Positions 1-8,925 of a stretch of 64,000 bases of DNA are shown here, piece by piece. Under the pieces are notes generated by a model. That model was not told the origin of the DNA and ran no database searches. It worked only from the letters and a program-made list of their open reading frames with translations. Positions within the stretch are counted from its first letter, which is position 1. Each line of letters begins with the position of its first letter. Source of the DNA: Paenibacillus sp. FSL R5-0341 (GTDB lineage Bacteria > Bacillota > Bacilli > Paenibacillales > Paenibacillaceae); the NCBI RefSeq assembly GCF_037975235.1, contig NZ_CP150241.1:1922001-1986000 (forward strand), written 5' to 3'. Made by a program: the position numbers and the translations under genes.

Positions 1-228
1 GGATATGGGATTGTTGCAGATACCGGTTCAGCGATCAAAGGCAATAAAATCGATCTGTATTTCCCGACAACGAAGCAAGTGTACAAGGAATGGGGTAAAA
101 AGGATGTGGAGGTCCAGGTGATCAGGCAAGGCGCTGGGAAGTGCACAGAAAAGATGCTCAGCGAATTGGCGGATGCGATTGACGTGTACAAATCCGTACC
201 GGACTCCTGGTTGGACAAGGCCATATAA
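1..228 (+). CDS. 3D-domain cell-wall protein, C-terminal fragment
   Basis: The reading frame is open from the first base of the window, so only the last 75 residues are present. They contain the Asp-rich 3D signature (ADTGSAIKGNKIDLYF), which in the YabE/YocH/MltA-like families forms the catalytic double-psi barrel of peptidoglycan lytic transglycosylases. The piece could be the end of a G5/3D resuscitation-factor-like protein or of a stand-alone 3D protein; the upstream domains that would decide this lie outside the window. Extracellular action on the cell wall is known for the family and inferred here. Confidence 0.8.
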   Translation, partial: GYGIVADTGSAIKGNKIDLYFPTTKQVYKEWGKKDVEVQVIRQGAGKCTEKMLSELADAIDVYKSVPDSWLDKAI

Positions 229-243
229 TTTCACATGTTCACA

Positions 244-274
244 TGAATAACTGAAGTGCTCTCTTCACATAATA
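244..274 (+). promoter_or_regulatory. sigma-G/sigma-F-like forespore promoter of the spore protein gene
   Basis: TGAATA at 244-249 and CATAATA at 268-274 are separated by 18 bases and closely match the forespore sigma-G pattern (TGAATA, then CATACTA). The element lies about 65 bases upstream of a spore-protein gene, which is where such a promoter is expected. The match is read from the sequence; use by sigma-G is inference. Confidence 0.65.
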
Positions 275-339
275 CTGACTGGGGACGAACCCCGCGGTGC
301 AGCAATGCAGCGTAAATATGAAGAGAGAGGTGATTCGTT

Positions 340-549
340 GTGGCTAAAAAATCACAAGGGTACCAAACGCCAAACGAGAAGTACAATGCAGAGTTTGGAG
401 AAGAGAATGCAGCAGCTAAAGTGAAGCAATCCGCTCAACACAAAGTACAAGATAATTTCCAAACACCTGATGAAAAATACAATGCCGAGTTTGGTGTAGA
501 AAACACAGGCCAAACAAGCCAAGGCAAAGCATCAAAATACAAAAAATAA
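340..549 (+). CDS. Gamma-type small acid-soluble spore protein
   Basis: This 69-residue, Gln/Lys/Glu/Asn-rich protein has two internal repeats of about 27 residues, each containing (Q)TP(N/D)EKYNAEFG followed by a Glu-Asn run and Lys/Gln residues. Gamma-type SASPs are forespore amino-acid reserves built from such repeats and degraded at germination by the GPR protease; they do not coat DNA like the alpha/beta type. The GTG start at 340 is set by an AGAGAGGTGA ribosome site just upstream. It is monocistronic: a forespore-type promoter precedes it and a strong terminator follows it. The AEFG core differs slightly from the usual AEFA, so assignment to the gamma family rests on repeat layout, size and promoter. 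Confidence 0.82.
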   Translation: MAKKSQGYQTPNEKYNAEFGEENAAAKVKQSAQHKVQDNFQTPDEKYNAEFGVENTGQTSQGKASKYKK

Positions 550-579
550 TTGAAGATTCATTAACTAAAATGATGATTC

Positions 580-614
580 AGCACCCTGGAGCAGCAGCTC
601 CGGGGTGTTTTACA
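580..614 (+). terminator. Rho-independent terminator after the spore protein gene
   Basis: GCACCCTGGAGC pairs with GCTCCGGGGTGT across an AGCA loop, followed by TTTTA. Confidence 0.85.
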
Positions 615-645
615 TATGTGAAGTTTTTACAAATATATCCTCCCA

Positions 646-665
646 TCTCAGTCTCGAGACCGAGA
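646..665. promoter_or_regulatory. 20-bp palindrome upstream of liaF, possible LiaR operator
   Basis: TCTCAGTCTC is followed at once by GAGACCGAGA, a 20-base inverted repeat with one mismatched pair. It lies about 35-55 bases upstream of the likely liaF -35 element. LiaR-type regulators bind palindromes and commonly control their own operon, so autoregulation is a reasonable inference; the sequence is not an exact copy of the Bacillus LiaR box. Confidence 0.4.
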
Positions 666-698
666 AGACTTCCATCTGCCGCCGCTGTTCTCATTGTC

Positions 699-727
699 TT
701 GTCTGAGTTACACTGGATACATAATAC
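699..727 (+). promoter_or_regulatory. Candidate sigma-A promoter of liaFSR
   Basis: TTGTCT (699-704) and TAATAC (722-727) are 17 bases apart, about 20 bases before the liaF start codon. Confidence 0.4.
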
Positions 728-747
728 AGACGAAGGAGACATGAGCG

Positions 748-1782
748 ATGAAACGATCTACGCGTGACCGCTGGTGGGTAGGCATACCTCTTATTGCTAT
801 TGGTGCGATGATCTTGTTCAGACAATTGGGATATGACATTGATGTAGGATATATTTTCAGAACATATTGGCCGTTATTTTTAATCTGGTGGGGAGTCAAA
901 GGGATCTCCGAGATACGTCGCAACGGGGGCTATGCCTTCATTGGACCGGTAATTGTACTGGCGATTGGTGGATACTTTCTTGCCCGCAACCTGGGATGGA
1001 TTGATTACTCCATGGGGGAGTTCATTCGTTATCTGATTCCGGTTATGCTGATTGGCGGAGGACTGTTCGTACTGATTGGGCCGCGACGTCGTGATCGGAA
1101 GCATCATGACAAGATGCAGCCACCTCCTGCACCTGAGCAACCTTATAAACCGTTGTCCCCTGAGGATTTGGAGATGCCATCTTCGTTTGACGAACAATTC
1201 GAGAAAACATTTGGCAAACCGAAACAGGAACAGGAACAGAAGAACGATTCACATGGCCCTCATTTCACAGGATCGACGGATTCATCATCACAAGGGCATC
1301 AATATAAGAAGAAATATCAATCGTATAACTCCAGTGATACCGGATATGAAGAACATTATGACGATGGCTACGGGAATGGTTATGGAGATTATGGCAGTGG
1401 AAATACCATTAATAAATCAGCATTCATTGGAGATCTGTACATGGGACAGGAAGTGTTCTCGCTAAAACCGATGAACATCTCGGCCTTTATCGGAGATACC
1501 GTGATTGATTTGACCAAAGCACAGATTCCTTATGGGGAGACGAAGATTGTCATTTCTTCATTTATCGGTGATGTAAAAGTATTTGTACCAGAGGATATGG
1601 ATCTGGGTGTGACAGTGACGACGAATTCATTCATTGGAGACATGTCATTGTTGAACCAGAAACGCGGCGGATTCCTAAGTAGTGCTCAAGCTGAAACTGC
1701 TCATTATCGTGAAGCCAGCAAAAAGGTGCGGATTATTGTAAGTGTGTTTATCGGAGACGTCAAAGTCAATAAGGTGGGTTAA
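748..1782 (+). CDS. liaF: LiaF-like inhibitor of the LiaSR envelope-stress system
   Basis: In Bacillales LiaF is a membrane protein that holds the LiaS kinase inactive until lipid II-targeting antibiotics damage the envelope. The first ~110 residues form about four membrane helices. A long hydrophilic linker rich in Gln, Ser, Tyr and Gly follows (about residues 120-225), and the end is a cell-wall-active-antibiotic-response domain with five FIGD motifs, each at a beta-strand turn. At 344 residues it is longer than the Bacillus protein, mainly because of the linker. The ATG at 748 is set by AAGGAG nine bases upstream. It leads the operon liaF-liaS-liaR with a 3-base gap to liaS. No LiaI/LiaH target genes are visible nearby. 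Confidence 0.9.
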   Translation: MKRSTRDRWWVGIPLIAIGAMILFRQLGYDIDVGYIFRTYWPLFLIWWGVKGISEIRRNGGYAFIGPVIVLAIGGYFLARNLGWIDYSMGEFIRYLIPVMLIGGGLFVLIGPRRRDRKHHDKMQPPPAPEQPYKPLSPEDLEMPSSFDEQFEKTFGKPKQEQEQKNDSHGPHFTGSTDSSSQGHQYKKKYQSYNSSDTGYEEHYDDGYGNGYGDYGSGNTINKSAFIGDLYMGQEVFSLKPMNISAFIGDTVIDLTKAQIPYGETKIVISSFIGDVKVFVPEDMDLGVTVTTNSFIGDMSLLNQKRGGFLSSAQAETAHYREASKKVRIIVSVFIGDVKVNKVG

Positions 1783-1785
1783 TGC

Positions 1786-2811
1786 ATGATCCGAACAATT
1801 CTCAAGGCCAATAAGTGGGAACTGATGATGTATTTTGCGCTAACCGGTCTGATTACGCTGGGTGGATTCTATCTATTGTATGGAGAGGTATTGATGGGGG
1901 CTGGACGTCAGCGGGCATGGACCTATGTTGCCGTTGTTGTGCTGGCCACCGTTATCACCGGATACATTGCTGCTTTGCGGCTTCAGCGCAAGATCGATTT
2001 GCTTGATCTCAACATGTTGAAAGTGTCCAAAGGCAATCTGGCGGTGCGCATGCCTGAAGCGGATGATGCTTCGTTCGGTCGTGTATATCAGGAGTTCAAT
2101 GTCATGATGGATTCAATTGAGAAAAAGATGAGACTGCTTCAGCGCCTCGGTGAGCAGGAAGTCATTGAGAAGGAGCAAGCCTCGGAACGGGCTGTGATTG
2201 AAGAGCGCAAACGAATGGCAAGGGATCTCCATGACACGGTTAGCCAGCAGCTGTTTGCCATGCATATGTCGGCTTCATCCTTGCCGCGTTTGCTGGAGAT
2301 GAATCCGGAGCATGGCGGGAAAGTACTGGACCAGTTGATTCAGATGTCACATGTTGCACAACGGCAGATGCGAGGACTGATTGCCCAACTTCGACCGGTG
2401 GAGCTGGAAGGGCGTGATCTCACCGCTGCACTGGATAGCTGGTTTCCCGACTATTGCAGGCAGAATGGTCTCAAAGGTGTGAAAGAGCTGGAACTGGATG
2501 GCGGAATCTCGGATGCCATTGAGCACCAGCTGTTTCTTGTTATTCAGGAGGCGGTTGCCAATGTCGTGAAGCATGCAGAGGCAGGACTGGTCAGTCTGTC
2601 CATACGGGAGAGTGAACATCAGATCAGCATGAGCATCAGCGATGATGGCCAGGGATTTTTGCAGCAAGCCGAGCGTCCAGGGTCTTATGGATTATCCACC
2701 ATGCGTGAACGGGCAGAGAAGCTTGGGGGGCAAGTTCAGATTATATCGAAGCCGGGAGCGGGAACAACGGTACGGGTATTCATCCCGAAATTCCCGAACG
2801 TTCCTGAGTGA
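1786..2811 (+). CDS. liaS: LiaS-like NarL-type sensor histidine kinase
   Basis: This membrane histidine kinase senses cell-envelope stress and phosphorylates LiaR. Two membrane helices (about residues 12-32 and 43-63) enclose a very short outside loop, typical of intramembrane-sensing kinases. A HAMP segment, a coiled coil, the HisKA_3 H-box ARDLHDTVSQQ (phospho-acceptor His149) and an HATPase domain (SDDGQGF near the end) follow. The gene begins three bases after liaF and is followed by liaR, the standard LiaFSR order. LiaF is expected to inhibit it. Confidence 0.93.
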   Translation: MIRTILKANKWELMMYFALTGLITLGGFYLLYGEVLMGAGRQRAWTYVAVVVLATVITGYIAALRLQRKIDLLDLNMLKVSKGNLAVRMPEADDASFGRVYQEFNVMMDSIEKKMRLLQRLGEQEVIEKEQASERAVIEERKRMARDLHDTVSQQLFAMHMSASSLPRLLEMNPEHGGKVLDQLIQMSHVAQRQMRGLIAQLRPVELEGRDLTAALDSWFPDYCRQNGLKGVKELELDGGISDAIEHQLFLVIQEAVANVVKHAEAGLVSLSIRESEHQISMSISDDGQGFLQQAERPGSYGLSTMRERAEKLGGQVQIISKPGAGTTVRVFIPKFPNVPE

Positions 2812-2829
2812 ACTAGAGGGGGAGACGGA

Positions 2830-3492
2830 ATGAGCGGTAAAGTAAACGTGATGATTGTGGATGATCATGATATGGTGCGAATGGGGTTGAAAACGTATCT
2901 GATGCTGGAGCCTACTTTTCATGTGATGGGGGAAGCTGGCCATGGACAGGATGCGCTTGATCAGTTGCGTAAGTTAAATGATAGTGAAATGCCGGACCTG
3001 ATCCTGATGGATCTGATGATGCCGGTTATGAATGGTGCTGAGGCGACACAAGCCATCATGACTGAGTTTCCGGGGATGAAGATTGTGATGCTCACGAGTT
3101 TCCTAGAGGATGATCTTGTTGTTCAAGCGATTGAAGCCGGAGCGGTCAGTTATGTCCTGAAGACGGTCTCTGCCGAAGAACTGATCTATGCTCTTCAAGG
3201 GGCCTATAGAGGCATGCCTGTGATGACAGGTGATGTGTCACAGGCCTTAACTCGGGGAATCAGGCAACGTACAGCGAGAGAGAGTGAATCAGGTCTGACT
3301 GAACGGGAGAAGGAAGTGCTGTTGCTTATTGCAGAGGGAAAGACCAACAAAGACATTGGAGAAGAACTACATATCAGTATCAAAACCGTCAAAACACATG
3401 TGAGCAACCTGCTGATGAAATGCGAGATGGATGATCGTACACAATTGGCTATCTATGCGCATCGTCAGGGCTGGGTGAAAACGAAAGGGTAA
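2830..3492 (+). CDS. liaR: LiaR-like response regulator
   Basis: A 220-residue NarL/FixJ-family response regulator. The receiver domain (about 1-120) has the acidic pair DDHD near residue 10, phospho-acceptor Asp61 in LILMDLMMP and the switch Lys in VLKTVS. The C-terminal LuxR-type helix-turn-helix covers about residues 150-215 (LTEREKEVLLLIAEGKTNKDI). Phosphorylated by LiaS, it would activate envelope-stress genes and probably its own operon. The start is fixed by an AGAGGGGGAGA ribosome site. Confidence 0.93.
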   Translation: MSGKVNVMIVDDHDMVRMGLKTYLMLEPTFHVMGEAGHGQDALDQLRKLNDSEMPDLILMDLMMPVMNGAEATQAIMTEFPGMKIVMLTSFLEDDLVVQAIEAGAVSYVLKTVSAEELIYALQGAYRGMPVMTGDVSQALTRGIRQRTARESESGLTEREKEVLLLIAEGKTNKDIGEELHISIKTVKTHVSNLLMKCEMDDRTQLAIYAHRQGWVKTKG

Positions 3493-3640
3493 AATGCTGT
3501 CATGACGGGGAAAATAATCTATTCTTACGTGCTTTTATCTCCTTTTTAATTGTTTTTAAGGTACGGTTAAGGTTTAAAGTACAAAATAAGGACAGTTAAA
3601 GAATATCTCTTGGGAATAAGAGATTGGGAGGTAGAGAGGC

Positions 3641-5305
3641 ATGGACGAACGTAATTATAGATCGAACCGTCAAGACGAGGAAAACGAAACCAAACAAACG
3701 GAGAACCGGAATTCTTCCGGAACGGACGAATCCTCCTATTATTATTCTTATGGACCTTTTCAGTCCGTGAATCAGGAAGATACAGCAAATCACATGGGAA
3801 GCAATAATCAGCGTGAAGAAGGTAATGTAGAGATTACAAAACCTGATCCGGTGAGACCCGTACCTACTTACTATAACAGTGAACCATCCGAGCAAGCGAA
3901 AAGATCGTCCGGAGGCGGCGGAAACGGCTCAGGTAACGGTGGAGATCAAGGGAATGGCGGCAAAGGCAACTGGAATTATAATAACCGCAAGCCGCGTTCT
4001 TCCGTAAGATCACTTCTGTTCTCCTTTATTGCCGGCATGCTGGTCATTACCGTTCTCATGTACACAGCTGACAGAACGAACATGTTCACACCGGAGACTG
4101 CACTTACGAACACAGGCAGTGAAAGCTCGGGACAGGAAGCGTCCACGAACACAGGCGGAGGCAACAATGTAACAGCGTCGTTACTGCCTACAGGCAAAGA
4201 AGATGTTTCTTCTGTAGTAACGAGTACAAGTCCAGCAGTCGTCAAAATCGAAACACTCGCGAAGCAGTCCTCACGTACAGGATTGGGTCAGGGTGGATCA
4301 AATACAAGTGATCCGTTGTACCAATATTTCTTTGGTAATGGCGGCGGAACGGAAGGCAATCAAGGCCAAAGCCAGCAACCACAAAGCAGTAATCAGCTTG
4401 TGCCTATGGGCATTGGTTCCGGGTTCATTTTTGACAAAGAAGGATATATCCTGACGAACCAGCACGTGGTTCAAGGTGCAGATGTGATTCAGGTTACACT
4501 GGAGAACAACAGCAAGCCTTATGAAGCGAAACTGCTCGGAAGCAGCTTCGATCTGGATTTAGCCGTATTGAAAATTGAGAAAAACAGTGGTGACGATGCG
4601 TTCCCTGTAGCTCCATTGGGCGATTCCAACAGTACGCAAGTCGGTGAATGGCTTGTAGCTATTGGTAACCCTGAAGGGTTCGAACACACCGTTACAGCAG
4701 GTGTATTGAGTGCCAAAGAACGTACGATTAGCATTCCGGATGAAGAAACAGGTAAAACACGTGAATATAGCCACTTGCTGCAAACGGATGCTTCCATTAA
4801 CCCGGGTAACTCCGGTGGTCCGTTGCTTAACCTGAACGGAGAAGTTATCGGGATGAACGTTGCAGTAAGCGCAGATGCACAAGGAATTGGTTTTGCGATC
4901 CCATCAAGCGTGATCTCTGAAGCGGTTAAATATCTTAAAGAGAACAAAGAAGTTCCCAAAGAGCCAGTACCATTTATCGGTGCATCTCTGATGGCTCTCA
5001 CGCCTGAAGTCGCTAAACAAATGGGAACAGATGTGACCGAAGGTTCCGTCGTAGCCAGCACGATCTTCCAATCACCGGCTTACCAAGCAGATCTTCGTGC
5101 ATATGACATCATCACAGGTGCCAACGGTACGCCATACGCGACAAGTCAGGATCTGATTGATTTTATCAAGAAACAGGAAATCGGCAGTGAAGTGACATTG
5201 AATGTGGTTCGTGACGGTAAGAAAATGGATCTGAAAATCAAAATCGGTAACAAAAATGATTTTGATACTTCACAAACAACGGATACACAACAGCAGCAAC
5301 CATAA
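3641..5305 (+). CDS. htrA: HtrA/DegP-type membrane-anchored serine protease
   Basis: A 554-residue quality-control protease of the outer membrane face that removes misfolded exported proteins. A ~120-residue cytoplasmic, Asn/Gly/Ser-rich tail precedes one membrane helix (about 122-142). A low-complexity linker leads to the S1C trypsin-like domain with catalytic His275 (LTNQHVV), Asp306 (DLDLAVL) and Ser391 (NPGNSGGPL), then a PDZ domain (about 440-530) and a Gln-rich end. The start has a GGGAGG ribosome site. The gene is monocistronic with a strong terminator. The following two-component pair recalls the CssRS-htrA link of Bacillus subtilis, but control by that pair is inference. Confidence 0.94.
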   Translation: MDERNYRSNRQDEENETKQTENRNSSGTDESSYYYSYGPFQSVNQEDTANHMGSNNQREEGNVEITKPDPVRPVPTYYNSEPSEQAKRSSGGGGNGSGNGGDQGNGGKGNWNYNNRKPRSSVRSLLFSFIAGMLVITVLMYTADRTNMFTPETALTNTGSESSGQEASTNTGGGNNVTASLLPTGKEDVSSVVTSTSPAVVKIETLAKQSSRTGLGQGGSNTSDPLYQYFFGNGGGTEGNQGQSQQPQSSNQLVPMGIGSGFIFDKEGYILTNQHVVQGADVIQVTLENNSKPYEAKLLGSSFDLDLAVLKIEKNSGDDAFPVAPLGDSNSTQVGEWLVAIGNPEGFEHTVTAGVLSAKERTISIPDEETGKTREYSHLLQTDASINPGNSGGPLLNLNGEVIGMNVAVSADAQGIGFAIPSSVISEAVKYLKENKEVPKEPVPFIGASLMALTPEVAKQMGTDVTEGSVVASTIFQSPAYQADLRAYDIITGANGTPYATSQDLIDFIKKQEIGSEVTLNVVRDGKKMDLKIKIGNKNDFDTSQTTDTQQQQP

Positions 5306-5327
5306 TATTGGGTTAAGGATTGGCAGA

Positions 5328-5360
5328 ACGGAAGGGTTTGAAGGCCCTTCCGTTTTTTTT
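5328..5360 (+). terminator. Rho-independent terminator of htrA
   Basis: ACGGAAGGG pairs with CCCTTCCGT, followed by eight Ts. Confidence 0.9.
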
Positions 5361-5477
5361 GCCCTGAACGAACGGATAACAATGGAGCACGCTTGGATGG
5401 AGACTTTTACTTGAAGATGCAGATTGTGCTTCTGCCTGTTACAATGGGATAAAACGTTAGGATAAAGGAGAAAGACC

Positions 5478-6167
5478 ATGCGCTCAACTATTTTGATTGT
5501 GGATGATGACGAAAAAATTGTGTCCATGCTCCGCCGCGGGCTGGCTTTTGAAGGATATGAGGTACAGACCGCTTCCAATGGAGCTGAAGGTCTCAGCAAA
5601 CTGATGGATAAAGAGCCGGACATCGTTGTGCTGGATGTGATGATGCCGCAGATTGACGGATTTGAGGTATGTCGCAGATTGAGGGAAGCAGGCAGCAAAG
5701 TGCCAGTGCTGATGCTTACGGCCAAGGATGAAGTACAGAGCCGGGTGACCGGACTGGACACAGGGGCCGATGACTATCTCGTGAAGCCGTTTGCGTTGGA
5801 AGAATTATTGGCACGTGTCCGTGCATTGCTGCGCCGCAAGTCAGATATCGCGGGTACACCGGACAATCGTCTGATGTATGAAGATATCATTCTGGACAAT
5901 GACTCACGTGAAGTGGTGCGAGATGGGCAACGCCTGGAACTGACTGCCAAGGAATTCGAACTGTTGAATTTGTTTATGCAAAATCCAAGACGGGTACTGT
6001 CACGCGATCTGATTATGGATAAAATCTGGGGTTATGATTACAGCGGTGAGTCTAACGTGCTTGAAGTGTACATTGCCATGCTCAGACAGAAGACTGAAGA
6101 GTACGGTGGCAAACGTCTAATCCAGACCATCCGGGGAGCCGGTTATATTCTGAGAGGTGACTCCTGA
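5478..6167 (+). CDS. OmpR/PhoB-family response regulator
   Basis: A 229-residue response regulator. The receiver domain has the acidic DDDE near residue 9, phospho-acceptor Asp53 (VVLDVMMP) and the switch Lys in YLVKPF. The C-terminal winged helix binds DNA (LTAKEFELLNLFM near the start, IRGAGYIL near the end). It overlaps the ribosome site of its partner kinase, whose ATG follows its stop by one base, so the two are co-translated. The position directly after htrA suggests a secretion- or envelope-stress role like CssR, but nothing in the protein itself proves this. Confidence 0.92.
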   Translation: MRSTILIVDDDEKIVSMLRRGLAFEGYEVQTASNGAEGLSKLMDKEPDIVVLDVMMPQIDGFEVCRRLREAGSKVPVLMLTAKDEVQSRVTGLDTGADDYLVKPFALEELLARVRALLRRKSDIAGTPDNRLMYEDIILDNDSREVVRDGQRLELTAKEFELLNLFMQNPRRVLSRDLIMDKIWGYDYSGESNVLEVYIAMLRQKTEEYGGKRLIQTIRGAGYILRGDS

Positions 6168-6168
6168 C

Positions 6169-7629
6169 ATGTCCATTCGGTTAAGACTAACCGCATGGTA
6201 TTCTGGCATTTTGGCGGCCGTGCTTATCTTTTGGGGCGTTGTAATCTATGCCTTTGTATACTTTAACTCCTATCAGGAAGTCGAACAGCAATTGAAGGTA
6301 AAAAGTGCCCGGATTACGGATCAAATTGGTGTAAATCCTCTTTCGCAGTCGTTGGATTTGGACCCATTTACAGAGAGCCAGCTTCAGGAGGCACAAATTT
6401 ACATTCAACTCTGGGATTATCAGAGTCGTTCAGGCATAATTTCTGGCAATATGAAGAAACTGGAGATTCAGTTTCCGGTATTGAAATCCAATGAAATTCT
6501 TGAAAAGCGTGGCATATCCAAAATCTATGTGGATGGAACACCATTTCTGGTGAATCAGCTTCCCCTTTCTCTTCAAGGAACCAATGAGGTACGTGGAATA
6601 CTTCAGGTAGGAGCTAACGTAAGTTCACAGGAGCGCTTATTAGAGGCGCTTCTTAATATTTTGGTATTTGGCTGGCTGGTGGCGATGGCTTTGGCTATTA
6701 CCTCAGGTCTCGTACTGGCTCGGAAGTCGATGCGTCCACTTGTGAATGTCATTGATGCTGCGAACCAGATTCAATCCGGGGATGACTTGAGTGTACGAAT
6801 TCAATATGCAGGACCGAAGGATGAGATTGGGCGTTTGATCGAAACGGTGAATAACATGCTTGAACGTACAGAATTGTCCTTCCGCGGGTTGGAGGAGACG
6901 AATGCTGCCCAGCGCCGCTTTGTATCTGATGCATCGCATGAGCTGCGTACGCCGCTGACGACCATTCGCGGAAATGTTGACTTCCTCAAGAAGCTGTGGG
7001 ATCAGGAGGGAACCGACCGACCGAATCTGGATGAAGAAACGGTAAGACAGATGTCCGTCGAGGCGTTGGAGGACATGGCCGATGAAGGCAAGCGCATGAG
7101 CAGATTGATCAGTGACATGCTGTCATTGGCCAGAGCGGATACAGGCCAGAAAATTGAACTCAATCCGATTCCTCTACAGATCTTGGTACAGGAAGTGGCG
7201 CGTAGATCGCAATTTCTGGATCATCATGCGGACTGGCGTCCGGGTGATCTTTCGATACTCAATGGTATCTATGTGAACGGCAGCAAGGATTATCTGCAAC
7301 AGATGCTGTTTATTTTCATCGAAAATGCGTTTAAATACACACCGGAAGGCTCGGTGACCCTGGATGCTGTATTGTACAAAGGTCAGGTAGGACTACGCAT
7401 CAGCGACACCGGCATTGGGATGGATCGGGACGAAGTGCCGTTCATCTTTGATCGCTTCTATCGGGCAGATGAATCCCGCGGGGCGACACCGGGCATTGGT
7501 CTGGGACTTTCGATTGCCAAGTGGATCATTGAGGAACACCATGGATCGGTTGAGGTTGTGACCAGACGTGGAGAAGGAACCACCTTTATTATCTGGTTGC
7601 CGGTTGTCTTTGCTCCGCCTATCGAATAA
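6169..7629 (+). CDS. Two-component sensor histidine kinase (HAMP, HisKA, HATPase)
   Basis: The partner kinase of the preceding regulator, 486 residues. One membrane helix at about 8-30, an extracellular sensor of about 130 residues, a second helix at about 165-187, then HAMP, HisKA with phospho-acceptor His257 ([13 protein letters not shown]) and an HATPase with the N, G1 and G2 boxes ([26 protein letters not shown]). A GTG twelve bases upstream is in frame, but ATG 6169 has AGAGGTGA at the proper distance and the family-typical start [11 protein letters not shown], so it was chosen. The stimulus cannot be read from the sequence. Confidence 0.92.
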   Translation: MSIRLRLTAWYSGILAAVLIFWGVVIYAFVYFNSYQEVEQQLKVKSARITDQIGVNPLSQSLDLDPFTESQLQEAQIYIQLWDYQSRSGIISGNMKKLEIQFPVLKSNEILEKRGISKIYVDGTPFLVNQLPLSLQGTNEVRGILQVGANVSSQERLLEALLNILVFGWLVAMALAITSGLVLARKSMRPLVNVIDAANQIQSGDDLSVRIQYAGPKDEIGRLIETVNNMLERTELSFRGLEETNAAQRRFVSDASHELRTPLTTIRGNVDFLKKLWDQEGTDRPNLDEETVRQMSVEALEDMADEGKRMSRLISDMLSLARADTGQKIELNPIPLQILVQEVARRSQFLDHHADWRPGDLSILNGIYVNGSKDYLQQMLFIFIENAFKYTPEGSVTLDAVLYKGQVGLRISDTGIGMDRDEVPFIFDRFYRADESRGATPGIGLGLSIAKWIIEEHHGSVEVVTRRGEGTTFIIWLPVVFAPPIE

Positions 7630-7696
7630 AGGTATAATAGACAGGACTGCAATTACATCGGCAACGTTGCCGAGAAAGAAAGCGGGTGGCAACCAA

Positions 7697-8650
7697 GTGG
7701 AAGTACTGCGAATTTCGCCGCGGGGATATTGTTACGGCGTTGTGGATGCGATGGTGCTCGCACGTCAAGCGGCACGCAATCTGGATTTACCACGGCCTAT
7801 TTATATATTGGGTATGATTGTGCATAACCAACATGTGACGGATTCCTTTGAAGATGAAGGTATTATTACATTGGATGGTCCGAACCGGATGGATATTTTG
7901 AGTCAAGTGGAGAGTGGCACGATTATTTTCACAGCTCATGGTGTTTCTCCAGAAGTGCGCAAGCTGGCACGGGACAAAGGGTTGACGACAGTCGATGCAA
8001 CATGCCCTGATGTCACCAAGACCCATGATCTCATTCGGGAGAAGACGGCAGAAGGTTATCAGATCATCTATATCGGCAAAAAGAACCATCCTGAACCAGA
8101 AGGTGCTGTAGGTGTTGCACCAGATCTTGTTCATCTGATCGAAAAGGAAGAAGAGATCGATGAACTGAACGTACCTGCAGGCAAAATTCTGATCACGAAT
8201 CAGACCACAATGAGTCAATGGGACATCAAGCATATTATGAGTCGTCTGCTGGAGAAGTTTCCGGGTGCAGAGATTCATAATGAAATCTGCTTGGCGACTC
8301 AAGTGCGTCAGGAAGCTGTCGCTGAACAGGCGGGGCAGTCTGATCTGGTTATTGTTGTAGGTGATCCTCGCAGCAATAACTCTAACCGTCTGGCACAAGT
8401 GTCGGAGGAGATCGCGGGGGTTACGGCCTATCGTGTATCCGATGTGGCAGAGATTCAGCAAGAATGGCTAAAAGGTGTAAATAAGGTGGCCGTTACTTCG
8501 GGTGCTTCAACACCAACACCGATTACGAAGGAAGTCATCCTTTATCTGGAGCAGTATGAACATGATAAGCCGGAGACGTGGGAAATTAAGCGTACCGTGA
8601 ACATGAGCAAACTACTGCCACCAGTTAGAGAAAAAACACGTACCCCGTAG
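7697..8650 (+). CDS. ispH: 4-hydroxy-3-methylbut-2-enyl diphosphate reductase
   Basis: IspH makes IPP and DMAPP from HMBPP in the last step of the MEP isoprenoid pathway, using an iron-sulfur cluster. The three cluster cysteines are visible as Cys12 (GYCYG), Cys103 (DATCPDV) and Cys198 (NEICLAT), with the TTMSQWD and GDPRSNNS motifs of the Bacillus-type enzyme. The frame is open further upstream, but the GTG at 7697 gives the family-typical start [12 protein letters not shown] with a GGGTGG-like site and a length of 317 residues. It follows the histidine kinase by 67 bases and has its own terminator. Confidence 0.94.
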   Translation: MEVLRISPRGYCYGVVDAMVLARQAARNLDLPRPIYILGMIVHNQHVTDSFEDEGIITLDGPNRMDILSQVESGTIIFTAHGVSPEVRKLARDKGLTTVDATCPDVTKTHDLIREKTAEGYQIIYIGKKNHPEPEGAVGVAPDLVHLIEKEEEIDELNVPAGKILITNQTTMSQWDIKHIMSRLLEKFPGAEIHNEICLATQVRQEAVAEQAGQSDLVIVVGDPRSNNSNRLAQVSEEIAGVTAYRVSDVAEIQQEWLKGVNKVAVTSGASTPTPITKEVILYLEQYEHDKPETWEIKRTVNMSKLLPPVREKTRTP

Positions 8651-8696
8651 GGCAAGGGCATGTAAGTGAAGATCAAAAGTTATAAAAGAATTGAGA

Positions 8697-8748
8697 AGAA
8701 CCCTGTTACGCAGAACCGATTTCGGAGTCTGCGGAGCAGGGTTCTTTG
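8697..8748 (+). terminator. Terminator of ispH
   Basis: AGAACCCTG pairs with CAGGGTTCT, with an inner GCAGA/TCTGC helix, followed by a short T-rich stretch. Confidence 0.75.
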
Positions 8749-8773
8749 TGTATATGGATAAGGAATGTGTACC

Positions 8774-8802
8774 TTGACGCAATAGGAGAACTATGGTATA
8801 GT
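8774..8802 (+). promoter_or_regulatory. Sigma-A promoter of aroF
   Basis: TTGACG (8774-8779) and TATAGT (8797-8802) are separated by exactly 17 bases in the gap before aroF. Confidence 0.7.
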
Positions 8803-8925
8803 TACTTTAACGGATAAAAGCTTAAAAGCGAACAAGCGTTTAAGCGCGACAGAGTTTTTGGTATTTTAATCAGACGCACGTTAAGAAATTATGGTGCTCT
8901 CATACAAGGAAGGATGGGAATTAAT

